In this document: positions 7,705-16,943 of the stretch, one piece after another | How the letters are laid out: every line of letters starts with the position of its first letter | How positions within the stretch are numbered: the first letter of the stretch is position 1 | Assembly: GCF_900102215.1 (NCBI RefSeq) | Contig: NZ_FNBG01000034.1 | Location: 11,702-49,961, forward strand | Direction: 5' to 3' | DNA: 38,260 bases | DNA from: Fontibacillus panacisegetis | GTDB taxonomy: Bacteria > Bacillota > Bacilli > Paenibacillales > Paenibacillaceae | The notes under the pieces: generated by a model | Told to the model about the DNA's origin: nothing | Database searches by the model: none | The model's input: the letters and a program-made list of their open reading frames with translations, nothing else | Position numbers and translations under genes: made by a program

Positions 7705-8994
7705 CTAGAATCCTCTATTGCGCCGATCTTTGGCAGGCTCCTCATAACCCGCCTTGCCACTTTGAAGCGTAGCTCCTCTACGACGCATAGCAGTTCGGAC
7801 ACCGTTCGCCTCGATAGGTACAACAAGAGTGAACAACGTCATCACTGCTGCGAGGACGAGACAGGCTAGCAGCCGGATCATGGCGTCACCAACTGACCAT
7901 CCGCTTAAACCAAACTCCAGCATTAACCCTGCAAGCAGACCCGATACAGCTCCGCCTATCGTAAAGCTTTTGGCCAAATGTCGGTTATCGAACATCATCC
8001 CAAGCGATAAACCAAGCAGCGCACCTAACCCGAGCACAAATATAATTCTCAGCAGCATGTAATATGTGCTATTCTCCATCGTTCCGGTACGTTCTGTAAC
8101 TAAAGTACGTTTATCAAGATTGTCGTAAATTTTTTGAAAAACAAAAGTAAGATTAGATGCATCCGCTTCATCGTAATATTGGCCGCCTGTCAACGCGGCA
8201 ATTTCCTTGAGCAGTGTTGCGCCCTCAATATTGCCACCCGGCGAGCTAAGTCCAAGACCGATGGTATTCACAGCTACGCCTCTATCCTGGTAATCCGCCA
8301 GTACTTCTGCCGTGTTTACAGCACTAACCCCATCTGACAAGAGGATCGCCATAGCCCCTCTAGAGCCGGGCTGTCCTTTGATCTGCTCCATCGATGATTG
8401 TAGTGCTTCTCCAATATCTGTTCCTGAATTAGTAGATTCAAGGGCATCGATCGCTGCATATACTTCATTCTTCACCCCCTGATCACGTACACGAACAAAA
8501 GGCTGAATGAGCTCAGGCTGGTCGTTGAACATGATGACAGCGACCTGCTTGCTGCTATCCATCTGAGCAACCAAGGATTTAGCCGCTTCATAACGGCGAT
8601 CATCCGGGTCGGTCTCCTGCATGCTCCCTGAGTTATCAATAATCAGGACGATATCTTTAACCGATCTCGCCCGACCTACATTCAACTCATATAAAAATTC
8701 CAAGGCCGTTCCCGCAAGCAAAAGCATAACCAGCGTCACCGGAACGAGCAGCTTCCATGAGGTGCCAACATACCGTTGTCTCCAGGATGCCCCATTCAGT
8801 CGAGGGGAGATCATTTCCGCAATCAAACAGAATAAACCGATGGATAAGGCAAGTATGCCAAAGTAAAGCCCTACAACGACAAACCCGGGCAGGCTCTCGA
8901 ACAGCTGGGCAAGCAGCAGTTCTCCGATCACCGACCCGACCGCTCCACCTATGAGACTGAAAAGCACCAGAAGCCAGTTTATTTTACGCTGCAT
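7705..8994 (-). CDS. Polytopic membrane protein with extracytoplasmic vWA domain
   Basis: This is a 429-aa protein. Three N-terminal transmembrane helices (about 7-29, 38-60, 82-103) precede a von Willebrand factor A domain with an intact MIDAS, DNSGS at 120-124 (metal ligands Asp120, Ser122, Ser124) and a later LSDG aspartate motif. Three more helices follow in the C-terminal quarter, and a basic, Arg-rich tail ends the protein. An Arg-rich loop between helices 2 and 3 and the basic tail suggest both are inside, which puts the vWA domain outside the membrane. vWA/MIDAS domains bind protein partners through a divalent metal. SD AAGGAAG lies seven bases before the ATG. It is the second vWA protein of this operon. 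Confidence 0.88.
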   Translation of the reverse strand: MQRKINWLLVLFSLIGGAVGSVIGELLLAQLFESLPGFVVVGLYFGILALSIGLFCLIAEMISPRLNGASWRQRYVGTSWKLLVPVTLVMLLLAGTALEFLYELNVGRARSVKDIVLIIDNSGSMQETDPDDRRYEAAKSLVAQMDSSKQVAVIMFNDQPELIQPFVRVRDQGVKNEVYAAIDALESTNSGTDIGEALQSSMEQIKGQPGSRGAMAILLSDGVSAVNTAEVLADYQDRGVAVNTIGLGLSSPGGNIEGATLLKEIAALTGGQYYDEADASNLTFVFQKIYDNLDKRTLVTERTGTMENSTYYMLLRIIFVLGLGALLGLSLGMMFDNRHLAKSFTIGGAVSGLLAGLMLEFGLSGWSVGDAMIRLLACLVLAAVMTLFTLVVPIEANGVRTAMRRRGATLQSGKAGYEEPAKDRRNRGF

Positions 8995-9026
8995 TCGTGC
9001 ACTTCCTTCCTACAACTTTTTAAGGG

Positions 9027-11399
9027 TCAACTGAGCTCTGGCAGCCTCGACTTATCGATTCCGTGAAACTCATACCCGTTCTGTAAATAAGTTTCGTAAT
9101 ATACTTTTCCATTCACATAATACATCAGATCTTCTGGATGGAAGCCGCCCATGAGATTCAGCTTCTCTACACCACTGCTCCGTTTCTCGTGCACACAGCC
9201 AAGCTTATAAATTCGTGATGTCTCATCTGCTTGAAAAATATGCTGTACGAACTCGCTCGTATAATCGCCAAACACATATTTTTCCTCGTAACGGTGTTCT
9301 TGGGTATAATCGTACAGCCGAAGCTGTATAGCAGCATTATCATCCAGAATACGATAGAGCTTTTTGAACAGCTCTTCCTTAGTAAGCACTGTCTTGTTGC
9401 CGTATTCTACCGTGACATTAGCCCGCTGCAGCAGCTCTTCCTCGAACGTGCGCGAAAACAGCGGCGACGTTAAAATGGTTCTTCGGCATACTTCAATAAG
9501 CTTATCCGTCAATCCCTCAATCCCGTTCTCCAGCAAACGACGTGAATCTCCCATTGTGCTGTCTGTAAAAAATGCACGCTGTCCCCGTTTACCTTCCCAC
9601 TGCTCCATAATGTCAGCGGTGATGTGCCTGTAATACTCCATGATGTTCTGACCTATATAATCATCGGCGGTCTCAATACTGCTCAGCGCTGTGTCACGCA
9701 GCAATTGCTCCATCGTCTCGAGCTGCTTAATCACTGCACGATAACGATCGTGCAATTGCAGAATCGCTTCTTCAAACTTCACAATTAGCTTCAGTCTCGT
9801 TTCCAGCAGCAGTATTTCCCGCTTGCGGGAATAGACATGGTCGAATAAATACCGAATCAAGTTTCGTAAATTATGTCGATCCATGAGTGGAACACGTGAG
9901 AATGACTGTTCTTCAACCCGCCCCTGACGGAACTGATCCAGTTCAGCTTTGGTCGAAGCCAGCAGCATTTCCACTTCCCTGCAAGCATTCCGTAGCTGAG
10001 CGATAATTTCCGCGGAACCGTTCAGCCCTTCATCCGCTGTCCAAGCGGTCAAGCAATATATTTCAACATCAGAATACTGGGAAAGCGACCGTTTAATCGC
10101 CATGTCGAGCCATTCACCAGCTCGGAATTCCTTCAAGCGGCGCGACGCTTCATCTTGGAAGTTACTGCGGAAAAAGGCCTCTCCGCCACCACCGAACAAC
10201 GCCTCCTCCGCTTCCTTCAGCGACAGCTTGCGAATAGCTCCATAGCTGATGTCATTCGTCATCAAGCCATGCATTTCGCTTAAACGCTCCTCTGCAGGGA
10301 TCATCTCCCCAGTAGCCCTATCCAGAGCGGTTCCATCCACTCCGAAAAAAGCCAACTTCTCAGCCGTAGATAAAGTAGGCTCCTGCTTCATCCGCTCCAG
10401 TAATCCCCTGTAGAAATGGTGTAGTACCGCAAGTGCAATCGACTGGTTCGGACGTTTCACCTTTGATAATCCAGCTGACACAAAGCCTTGTCTTCCTGAT
10501 TCGGTCATGATGTTATTTTTAAATGAAGTGTTGTTATAAGCCCCATTGTTGGATTGAAACAACTGATCCTTCTGCTGTCGATTCTTGAGCAAACTAATGT
10601 GAGAAATCGCTTCATAGCAACCCTGCAGCCCATTCAGTGAGGCGATTCCCCGTTCATCCCGATCCGATAGAACATAGACAAGGTCAAATAACGGAGAGGG
10701 TGGATGAACAACCGGGATCGATAGTCCGTCCTCTGTAACGTGCAGCGGAGCGGCAAATTCGAAATCAGATTGCTGCATCAGATTCAGCTCACGGAGAAAA
10801 GCAACGCCCAGTGAGCTGCTATAGCCATAAGCCTCGGCCCCCTCCCGTTCACTGATCAATGCATATAAATCCATCTGCACCGCCTTGAATGATTGACGAA
10901 ATATCGCCTCCGCTAGAAGCGATATTTCCGGAACAAACACATTAAGCGGGTCATCGACCCGCGTAATGATAGAAAGGCGAACCCGGTCAAAGGATGGATA
11001 CAGCCTTCCATACTCCGCCAGAGCCCCGCTAGCCTTTCTCAGAATTCGATTAAGCTCCGGCAGGCCCTGCGCTTCCTCATAGAACTGCCGATACATATCA
11101 CGGCGTAAAGTATGGGAGTTCGAGCCCTTTTGTACCTTCACTGGAATGTGATATTCCAGTACTCGGTCAATGGCAGGCTCCTCCGCAGAGCCTGCATGTA
11201 AATAAATCAGTCCCTCGCTGTTCTCCCATTTCTTCTCATTCATCCTCATAATCGGTTCAATGGCCTCACGGCTTTTGTCTCCAATAAACAGAAACACTGC
11301 GGGATAATGGATGCTGCTCTGGTCATCGCCTTTGCCGGTAAGTCGTTCCTCAGCCCGATCATACTCTGTGGCGAATTGCTCCAGCTTATGTCTAACCAT
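9027..11399 (-). CDS. Uncharacterised 790-aa partner of the tubulin-like protein
   Basis: I do not recognise this family. It has no signal peptide or transmembrane helix. Residues 32-53 (YPAVFLFIGDKSREAIEPIM and following) look like a beta strand, loop and helix as at the start of a Rossmann-type or tubulin-type fold, and they line up loosely with the GLGGTG region of the neighbouring tubulin-like protein, but without the glycines. The rest is mostly helical, with charged amphipathic stretches around residues 480-620. Its ATG shares one base with the stop of the tubulin-like gene (TAATG), so the two are translationally coupled and likely form a complex. A catalytically dead tubulin relative is one possibility. 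Confidence 0.7.
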   Translation of the reverse strand: MVRHKLEQFATEYDRAEERLTGKGDDQSSIHYPAVFLFIGDKSREAIEPIMRMNEKKWENSEGLIYLHAGSAEEPAIDRVLEYHIPVKVQKGSNSHTLRRDMYRQFYEEAQGLPELNRILRKASGALAEYGRLYPSFDRVRLSIITRVDDPLNVFVPEISLLAEAIFRQSFKAVQMDLYALISEREGAEAYGYSSSLGVAFLRELNLMQQSDFEFAAPLHVTEDGLSIPVVHPPSPLFDLVYVLSDRDERGIASLNGLQGCYEAISHISLLKNRQQKDQLFQSNNGAYNNTSFKNNIMTESGRQGFVSAGLSKVKRPNQSIALAVLHHFYRGLLERMKQEPTLSTAEKLAFFGVDGTALDRATGEMIPAEERLSEMHGLMTNDISYGAIRKLSLKEAEEALFGGGGEAFFRSNFQDEASRRLKEFRAGEWLDMAIKRSLSQYSDVEIYCLTAWTADEGLNGSAEIIAQLRNACREVEMLLASTKAELDQFRQGRVEEQSFSRVPLMDRHNLRNLIRYLFDHVYSRKREILLLETRLKLIVKFEEAILQLHDRYRAVIKQLETMEQLLRDTALSSIETADDYIGQNIMEYYRHITADIMEQWEGKRGQRAFFTDSTMGDSRRLLENGIEGLTDKLIEVCRRTILTSPLFSRTFEEELLQRANVTVEYGNKTVLTKEELFKKLYRILDDNAAIQLRLYDYTQEHRYEEKYVFGDYTSEFVQHIFQADETSRIYKLGCVHEKRSSGVEKLNLMGGFHPEDLMYYVNGKVYYETYLQNGYEFHGIDKSRLPELS

Positions 11400-14300
11400 T
11401 ATTTCAACCTGCTGCGAATATCGTTCAGCTTAGTAGCAACCTGCTTGTAGAACTGATACATATCCTCACCGTTTGCCAGCTCAACCTTCTCGTATTCCAA
11501 AGAGTCCCGCCCCTCACGGAATCGTTCTGCCAGCTCATCCAGCGTTTGCAGCAATGGATCGATATTTTCAGAGGCCGTCAGTTCCCCAGCTCGACGTGAC
11601 GCCTTACGCATCAAAGTGCTATGGAGCTTCTCTTCCAGTTCTCTGAAATGAGTAAACACTTCAAATTCCACAAATTTTTGGCTCTTCATCAGGTTAGCAA
11701 AAGGCTCCCAAGCCTCTTCCTCTGGGTCACGATCGTATACATATAACGCGCCTTTTTTTGTAATCGTTCCAGTATACATCGACTCAATGAATTGCTCGAG
11801 CCACTTCTCCTCATCCTGATACTGCTCCAGCACTGCATCCAGTTTCGCTGCCATTGCAGCGATTTCCTCATACTTCGTGATTTCCTGCCGAACACTAGTA
11901 ATCAGCTTCGGTGAGCGGATCAAATTCTCCTTAGCCAAATCTTCATTGATGCTTCCAAATATATCTTTAACACCCTCCTGCGGAAGTCCCTCTGCAAGAA
12001 GTCGCTTCAGCTCTCCAGCTCCCCGTTGCACTTCACCTAAATTTGGCTTTGGAGCTTCAAGACGCATATCGTACGCTGCCAGCTTATCTTGTAGGGAAAA
12101 CGGCTTCGTTAATACAACAGAATAGCGACTGCTCGTATTTTGGTCAGCATCTTTCTCCACAATTACCTTTAACGCCAACGCTTTGGCAAACTCATCACGA
12201 ACACGAGCATTGTAGCCTTGCACCCGTGGATTGAGGTAGGTTTCACCCCATGACTTCTCAGGGATCGGTGAAGGCAGATATGTCCAGTTATTCTTTTCTG
12301 TCTGTACGAGGTGACGGCCAATTCCTTCCTTGTCCAGTATCGTCCGCTCATAGCTTTCCTCATAAACCTTAAGTGGCGTATACACAAACAAAGGCACACC
12401 ATTACGTGTATTCAGCCAGAAAATACGGTTCTTCACTTCACTCTCTTTCACAGTAAAATGGGACTTCCCGACCGCATTATTCTGATAATTGCGAATCCCT
12501 TTCAGAATGCTAGGTGCCTGCACCGGAACGGACACAAATCCCCAGGAAGGAAAATGCAAATTACCTGTGCTGTTCGACAAATGGAATACAGGAACAGCCT
12601 CTTCATCCAGCTTGCTGGCGATATGACGCTCGACAAATTTCTCGATCGGTTCATCTTGTCCATATTTAATAATCAAGAAATCTTCCATTGATTTTGTAAT
12701 AAGATCACCAAATTTATCAGAGAGGAAATCAGAGATAGAGCTGACGATATCGATTTCCTGCTCCTTCACCCATTGATTAGAGTTATCCAGCAATTCCGTG
12801 GAGAAATCGCGGATAAGATCGTCAACATCCTTCTGTTCCATAATACTGCTAACTACATTGGATATATCCGGCACACTAACAATGTTCCAGAAGTACGTTT
12901 TATTGCCCTTATGATCCACCTGCTCTTCACCGCTCGTCAGAATGTCTCCATTCTTGGAGAAAATCGAGCTGAGCGCATTCAATATTTCGGTGAATACGCT
13001 ATAAATACGGTTATTTTCCCGATTCAGCGAATCGTACAGGTCCTCATAAAACTCAATCATTTGCTCTGTGCGCTCAACATCTGCATGGAGCCAATATTCA
13101 TTTATTTTTGCTTCAATATAGGCGTTTTTCTTCTTCTCTTTGGACACAAATGCACTCTTGGCGTCACCCAGCTTCTCTTCAGACTGATCCTGAGCAGCCT
13201 CAATATCGCGCGGCATACGGGCCAAATTCTCACGCAGTGTCTCGATGTAAGAGAGCAGCATTTTCAGCAAGCAAAAGCCTTTTTCCGTATGAATTAAACG
13301 AGAAACATAGAATGGCCCTTGCTCAGGATGCAGAAACTGACGGCGAACCTGCTCGCTAAACTGTCCCATCAATTCACCCGGCAGCTGCTTCTTCGCTTTA
13401 ATATATTCCTCTCTGGCCCTGGCCAGGAAGGTTTGCTCCAGCTCAGTATCCATGTTCACGACCTGAGATTTCACCACATTCACGAAGCTTAACCGCTCGC
13501 TATTCTCGTAGCCCGGAAGAGGCTCAGGCACGCGGGATTCAAACGTCTTGACCATACTGTCAAGATCGATACCTAACTTGCGGGCAAATTTCTCCACATC
13601 CTCTTGACTCGGAGATTGCTCGAACATCTTCTCCATTTTGTCGAACAGTCGATATGCCAAATAAGTTGTCATTTCCTCAATCGGCAGCACCGCAGACGAT
13701 GCGCCAATAATGTTGTATTCATAATTAGCCGGATACGCCTTGTTCATTTGTGCAATATTCGTACGTATGTTGCTAATATAGTCGTGAATAGCGAATTCCT
13801 CACCGGATTGCTTTTCTTCATTCGCCATAAAGTTCGTAATGTTCTCTGCGGTTACGTTCATGCAATAATCGTAAGCGTTCTCCAGCAGCTTGCCTTCCGT
13901 GTTGGTCGCCGAAATCAAATGGCATAGGTTAAACGGAGGCAGCGGAGAGTTGACGCTCAGAATGTTACCATACTGCTGTTTAAACCGCTCGCTGCGGCTA
14001 TCCACGTTCATCCAGTAATCAAGCTCTTTCAACGCGGCATAACCATTTTTCTTAATGTACTCGCGCGTGTGCTCGCTAAGACTCTTATTGGACAGGTTAA
14101 TATCCGGGGTGAACAAATATCCAAGTATATTTACCCGGTCAATACCAGCAGAGCCATGATCACGCTCGATAATTCCGCGCACAATGTAGGAGATATCGAG
14201 GAAGCAGCCGCTGCCCGTACCACCGGACAAGCCTGTAAGCAGAAATACCATCAGCTTTTTGTTCGTGCCTACGGACAATGTCTTAATTTTCTTGTCGATC

Positions 14301-14788
14301 GCCTGTACGACTTGATTAATCTTTGTGAACAGAAGCAGCCGTCCAGCCTGCCGTACACCTGCCGCACCGTTCATACCGTCGGTAATGCTAAGCTCAGGTG
14401 ACAGCCAATCCGTAATGTACGGTTCCAAAATACTGCGATTTTGCAGCAGCCCTCCGATTTCAGGGTTAGACAACAGTACGAATTCATTGATCGGATCCAG
14501 CCCTATTCCCTTATATCTCTTGCTTCGATCCTGCTCATTTGTCTCAAAGGCGAGAAACTCTACATTGTCCGGCTTATCGCGTTTTTTCTTGGACAACGGG
14601 TCCTCAGGCAATCTGAATCTGCGATTAATTTGATATTTCAGACGAAGTAGAGCATCGATCCCAGTACCGCCCAGACCGATAATAAGGATTGGGTTATCAA
14701 TCGTATCTACTCTAATTTTGTCGCTGACAATACCTCCGCCAAGTGAAACGTCCAATTGCTGAATATGCTCTCTAACTATCGGCTTCAT
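11399..14788 (-). CDS. Giant tubulin/FtsZ-superfamily protein (Tubulin_2-like)
   Basis: This is a 1129-aa cytoplasmic protein, about three times the length of FtsZ. A first nucleotide-binding loop GLGGTG is at residues 38-43, and the tubulin signature loop appears as GLSGGTGSG at 186-194, as in tubulin (GGGTGSG) and FtsZ (GGGTGTG). Both lie in the expected order of a GTPase domain. A charged, coiled-coil-like stretch lies around residues 500-600, and long helical regions fill the C-terminal half. Family-level match is to the bacterial tubulin-like group (Pfam Tubulin_2 as I recall it). It probably binds GTP; whether it polymerises is unknown. It lies 24 bp after the first vWA gene and is coupled to the 790-aa gene. 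Confidence 0.88.
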   Translation of the reverse strand: MKPIVREHIQQLDVSLGGGIVSDKIRVDTIDNPILIIGLGGTGIDALLRLKYQINRRFRLPEDPLSKKKRDKPDNVEFLAFETNEQDRSKRYKGIGLDPINEFVLLSNPEIGGLLQNRSILEPYITDWLSPELSITDGMNGAAGVRQAGRLLLFTKINQVVQAIDKKIKTLSVGTNKKLMVFLLTGLSGGTGSGCFLDISYIVRGIIERDHGSAGIDRVNILGYLFTPDINLSNKSLSEHTREYIKKNGYAALKELDYWMNVDSRSERFKQQYGNILSVNSPLPPFNLCHLISATNTEGKLLENAYDYCMNVTAENITNFMANEEKQSGEEFAIHDYISNIRTNIAQMNKAYPANYEYNIIGASSAVLPIEEMTTYLAYRLFDKMEKMFEQSPSQEDVEKFARKLGIDLDSMVKTFESRVPEPLPGYENSERLSFVNVVKSQVVNMDTELEQTFLARAREEYIKAKKQLPGELMGQFSEQVRRQFLHPEQGPFYVSRLIHTEKGFCLLKMLLSYIETLRENLARMPRDIEAAQDQSEEKLGDAKSAFVSKEKKKNAYIEAKINEYWLHADVERTEQMIEFYEDLYDSLNRENNRIYSVFTEILNALSSIFSKNGDILTSGEEQVDHKGNKTYFWNIVSVPDISNVVSSIMEQKDVDDLIRDFSTELLDNSNQWVKEQEIDIVSSISDFLSDKFGDLITKSMEDFLIIKYGQDEPIEKFVERHIASKLDEEAVPVFHLSNSTGNLHFPSWGFVSVPVQAPSILKGIRNYQNNAVGKSHFTVKESEVKNRIFWLNTRNGVPLFVYTPLKVYEESYERTILDKEGIGRHLVQTEKNNWTYLPSPIPEKSWGETYLNPRVQGYNARVRDEFAKALALKVIVEKDADQNTSSRYSVVLTKPFSLQDKLAAYDMRLEAPKPNLGEVQRGAGELKRLLAEGLPQEGVKDIFGSINEDLAKENLIRSPKLITSVRQEITKYEEIAAMAAKLDAVLEQYQDEEKWLEQFIESMYTGTITKKGALYVYDRDPEEEAWEPFANLMKSQKFVEFEVFTHFRELEEKLHSTLMRKASRRAGELTASENIDPLLQTLDELAERFREGRDSLEYEKVELANGEDMYQFYKQVATKLNDIRSRLK

Positions 14789-14812
14789 TTACTTTTTCCT
14801 CCCATTACTTAG

Positions 14813-16627
14813 TTATACCAGGTACTCTATGAAAATCGTCTTATCAATATGTTGAAGCGGCAATGTCACTCGATCCCCACTCTTGAGCTCAAGTCCAGCG
14901 GTAGCATCTACAGCCCGACCAGATTTTTCGATAGGTGCTGCCGAGCCATTGCGCAGCGTAATGCGATCTCCCTTTGCCGGAGTGAACACAATCTTCTCCG
15001 TTTCCTTCAGCTCAGGCGTTAGCTGCAGCAGCTGATGGAGATTGAACCTGCCCTTAAATGCAGTCAGCTTCTTATACTGTGGAAAGGATTTTTCGTTCGT
15101 GTTCTCGTCCCGAATTTCGATGACGATCTGGCCTACGAACCCACGGTTCGCTTTTTTAACCGCTGATAGAATATAGTAGGCTACCGCAGCGATTACAGCC
15201 AAAGCCACTACTGAAATAATGACGATAAACCACGGGAACGGCTTTTCCTCTTCCTCGGCTGCCCCATTGGACGGCGTGCTCGCTGCTCCTCCTGCTTTGC
15301 CCTTGGCGCTCAACGTAACCGGATTGGATTCCCGGTAAAAGCTCTTTTCCTCTGCGCGGACCTTCAACTCATAATCGTGGGCTTCAGAAAAGCTGAACGT
15401 ACCTTCGAATCTGTCACCCGTATTGTTAAGTTTAATTTCCTCTGTTTTGCCGCTGTCGATATCCTTAACGATGAGCACAGCGCTCATATTCGTATACAGC
15501 TCATCATTTGGAAGCTTCTGCCCGTTGCTCGTCAGGTACGCCCCGATCTTCACATCATCTCCTCGCTTATAGCTCTTTGATGCAATCGGGTCCATCTCCA
15601 GCTTGAGATCGTAGTTAAAGACGAGATTAATGTCGATTTTATCCTTGGCAGCTCCCTTAACCCTAAGCTTCCAATCCCCTTCGGCTGGAGTTAACAGCTT
15701 AATCAAGGAGTAGCTCTTCGACTTGGACAAAATAACATCATCCGAAGGTATAGCCACTTTATCGCCGGATGGATTAATGAGCTCTGCCTCAACTGGTTTC
15801 GATGACATAATCGAGATATTCGCTTCGAGCACATTTGCATTCGGAACGTTAACCGTCACCTCTTGGAAGCTTCCTGTACCTGTCATACTTTGAATAGGTA
15901 CGATTTTGAGCTTCAAATGGCTGGCAAATATTTCACTAAGTATTTGTGGAAGATCATCTGCCGAGCTAGTTGAGAAGGATTTCGCCCCCGTCTGATTGGC
16001 CAGATCCGTAAGTGGCGCCTTATTTAATTTGCCATCTGCATTCAACCCAATCGTATAAATCGGAATGCCTGCTGCCTTTGCTTCTTTAACGGCCTCGCCA
16101 AGCTCCTGATCAGATTCATTTTGCGTACGACCTGTGTTTTTGTTGAAATCGTTGTTGCCATCAGCAAGTAAAACGATCATCGGCTCATGCCCGGAGTCGG
16201 CACCGTTTTGTAGCACCTTTATTGCTTCTTGAACTCCTATTGCAATATCAGTGTATGGCCCTCGATCCAGACCATCGATAAAATCTTTTAAATCCTGCTT
16301 ATCCCCAGTAGACTTAATTTCAAGGAGCGCCTTCTCCCGCTGCACCTTATCTGTAAAAGCCACAATACCTACCTTGTCACCCTGAGTGGATAGCATATCG
16401 ATGAACATCTTCATCGCTTCATTTCCGACTTTATTTGAGTCGCTCGTATTCATTGAGTTACTTACATCGACAACGAGCACTGCATCGATTAGTGACGTCT
16501 GCTGAGACTGAGCTCCTTGTGTCCGTGCCGATGCTCCATAAATATTAGTGCCAAAAGTGGACAATAGTAACCAAAAGACCATTAGAAACGTTAATATACG
16601 TACAGATTGTCTATAACGATGTTGCAT
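14813..16627 (-). CDS. Secreted, membrane-anchored vWA protein, first gene of the leftward operon
   Basis: This is a 604-aa protein. A signal peptide or signal anchor (hydrophobic 9-31) is followed by a vWA domain with a complete MIDAS (DVSNS, Asp54, Ser56, Ser58, with LLADG further on), then beta-sandwich-like segments (about 250-440). A transmembrane helix at 465-488 and a ~115-residue C-terminal beta-rich domain, which should be cytoplasmic, complete it. The vWA domain would therefore sit outside the cell membrane and the C-terminal domain inside, allowing contact with the tubulin-like and GTPase proteins. The ATG has AAGGAG seven bases upstream and a promoter at 16687-16715. As first gene its expression sets that of the operon. 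Confidence 0.88.
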   Translation of the reverse strand: MQHRYRQSVRILTFLMVFWLLLSTFGTNIYGASARTQGAQSQQTSLIDAVLVVDVSNSMNTSDSNKVGNEAMKMFIDMLSTQGDKVGIVAFTDKVQREKALLEIKSTGDKQDLKDFIDGLDRGPYTDIAIGVQEAIKVLQNGADSGHEPMIVLLADGNNDFNKNTGRTQNESDQELGEAVKEAKAAGIPIYTIGLNADGKLNKAPLTDLANQTGAKSFSTSSADDLPQILSEIFASHLKLKIVPIQSMTGTGSFQEVTVNVPNANVLEANISIMSSKPVEAELINPSGDKVAIPSDDVILSKSKSYSLIKLLTPAEGDWKLRVKGAAKDKIDINLVFNYDLKLEMDPIASKSYKRGDDVKIGAYLTSNGQKLPNDELYTNMSAVLIVKDIDSGKTEEIKLNNTGDRFEGTFSFSEAHDYELKVRAEEKSFYRESNPVTLSAKGKAGGAASTPSNGAAEEEEKPFPWFIVIISVVALAVIAAVAYYILSAVKKANRGFVGQIVIEIRDENTNEKSFPQYKKLTAFKGRFNLHQLLQLTPELKETEKIVFTPAKGDRITLRNGSAAPIEKSGRAVDATAGLELKSGDRVTLPLQHIDKTIFIEYLV

Positions 16628-16686
16628 AATAATGCTCCTTTATTATGAATTAGAAGTGGTTCCAGATATATACTATACTTATGATA

Positions 16687-16715
16687 ATAATAGATAATCC
16701 TTAAGAAAAGGTTAA
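16687..16715 (-). promoter_or_regulatory. Candidate sigma-A promoter of the leftward operon
   Basis: On the minus strand TTAACC (16715-16710) and TATTAT (16692-16687) are separated by exactly 17 bp, about 60 bp upstream of the ATG at 16627. The -35 matches 4 of 6 consensus bases and the -10 matches 5 of 6. A direct repeat, TTAAGA at 16701-16706 and 16712-16717 (11-bp period), overlaps the -35 and spacer. No equally good promoter was found for the rightward genes. Confidence 0.5.
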
Positions 16716-16793
16716 GAGAATTTGATAACATTCGTCATTCGACAAAAATCATCACATTATTTTCTCATCATTAATTACGAAAGGAACCTGCAT

Positions 16794-16943
16794 ATGGTTA
16801 CATACGGATGCCTCACTCTTTTATTTCTTTTTGTTATCGTTAAGTCTATCCTATATTACACCCGCAGAACCCATATTGTTGCTCCACAGGAGCTCGATAA
16901 AAGACTGCTAAAATTAATTAATGATGAAGAGAGAGCCCTATGA
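16794..16943 (+). CDS. 49-aa single-pass membrane peptide
   Basis: This small protein has one transmembrane helix (about 4-22) followed by Thr-Arg-Arg and a short charged tail (PQELDKRLLKLINDEERAL), suggesting a cytoplasmic C-terminus. The ATG at 16794 has AAGGA eight bases upstream; an upstream in-frame ATG at 16722 lacks such a site. The stop overlaps the start of the next gene by four bases (ATGA), which supports it being real. It has no known family; it may be an assembly or stability factor for the following membrane proteins. Confidence 0.75.
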   Translation: MVTYGCLTLLFLFVIVKSILYYTRRTHIVAPQELDKRLLKLINDEERAL

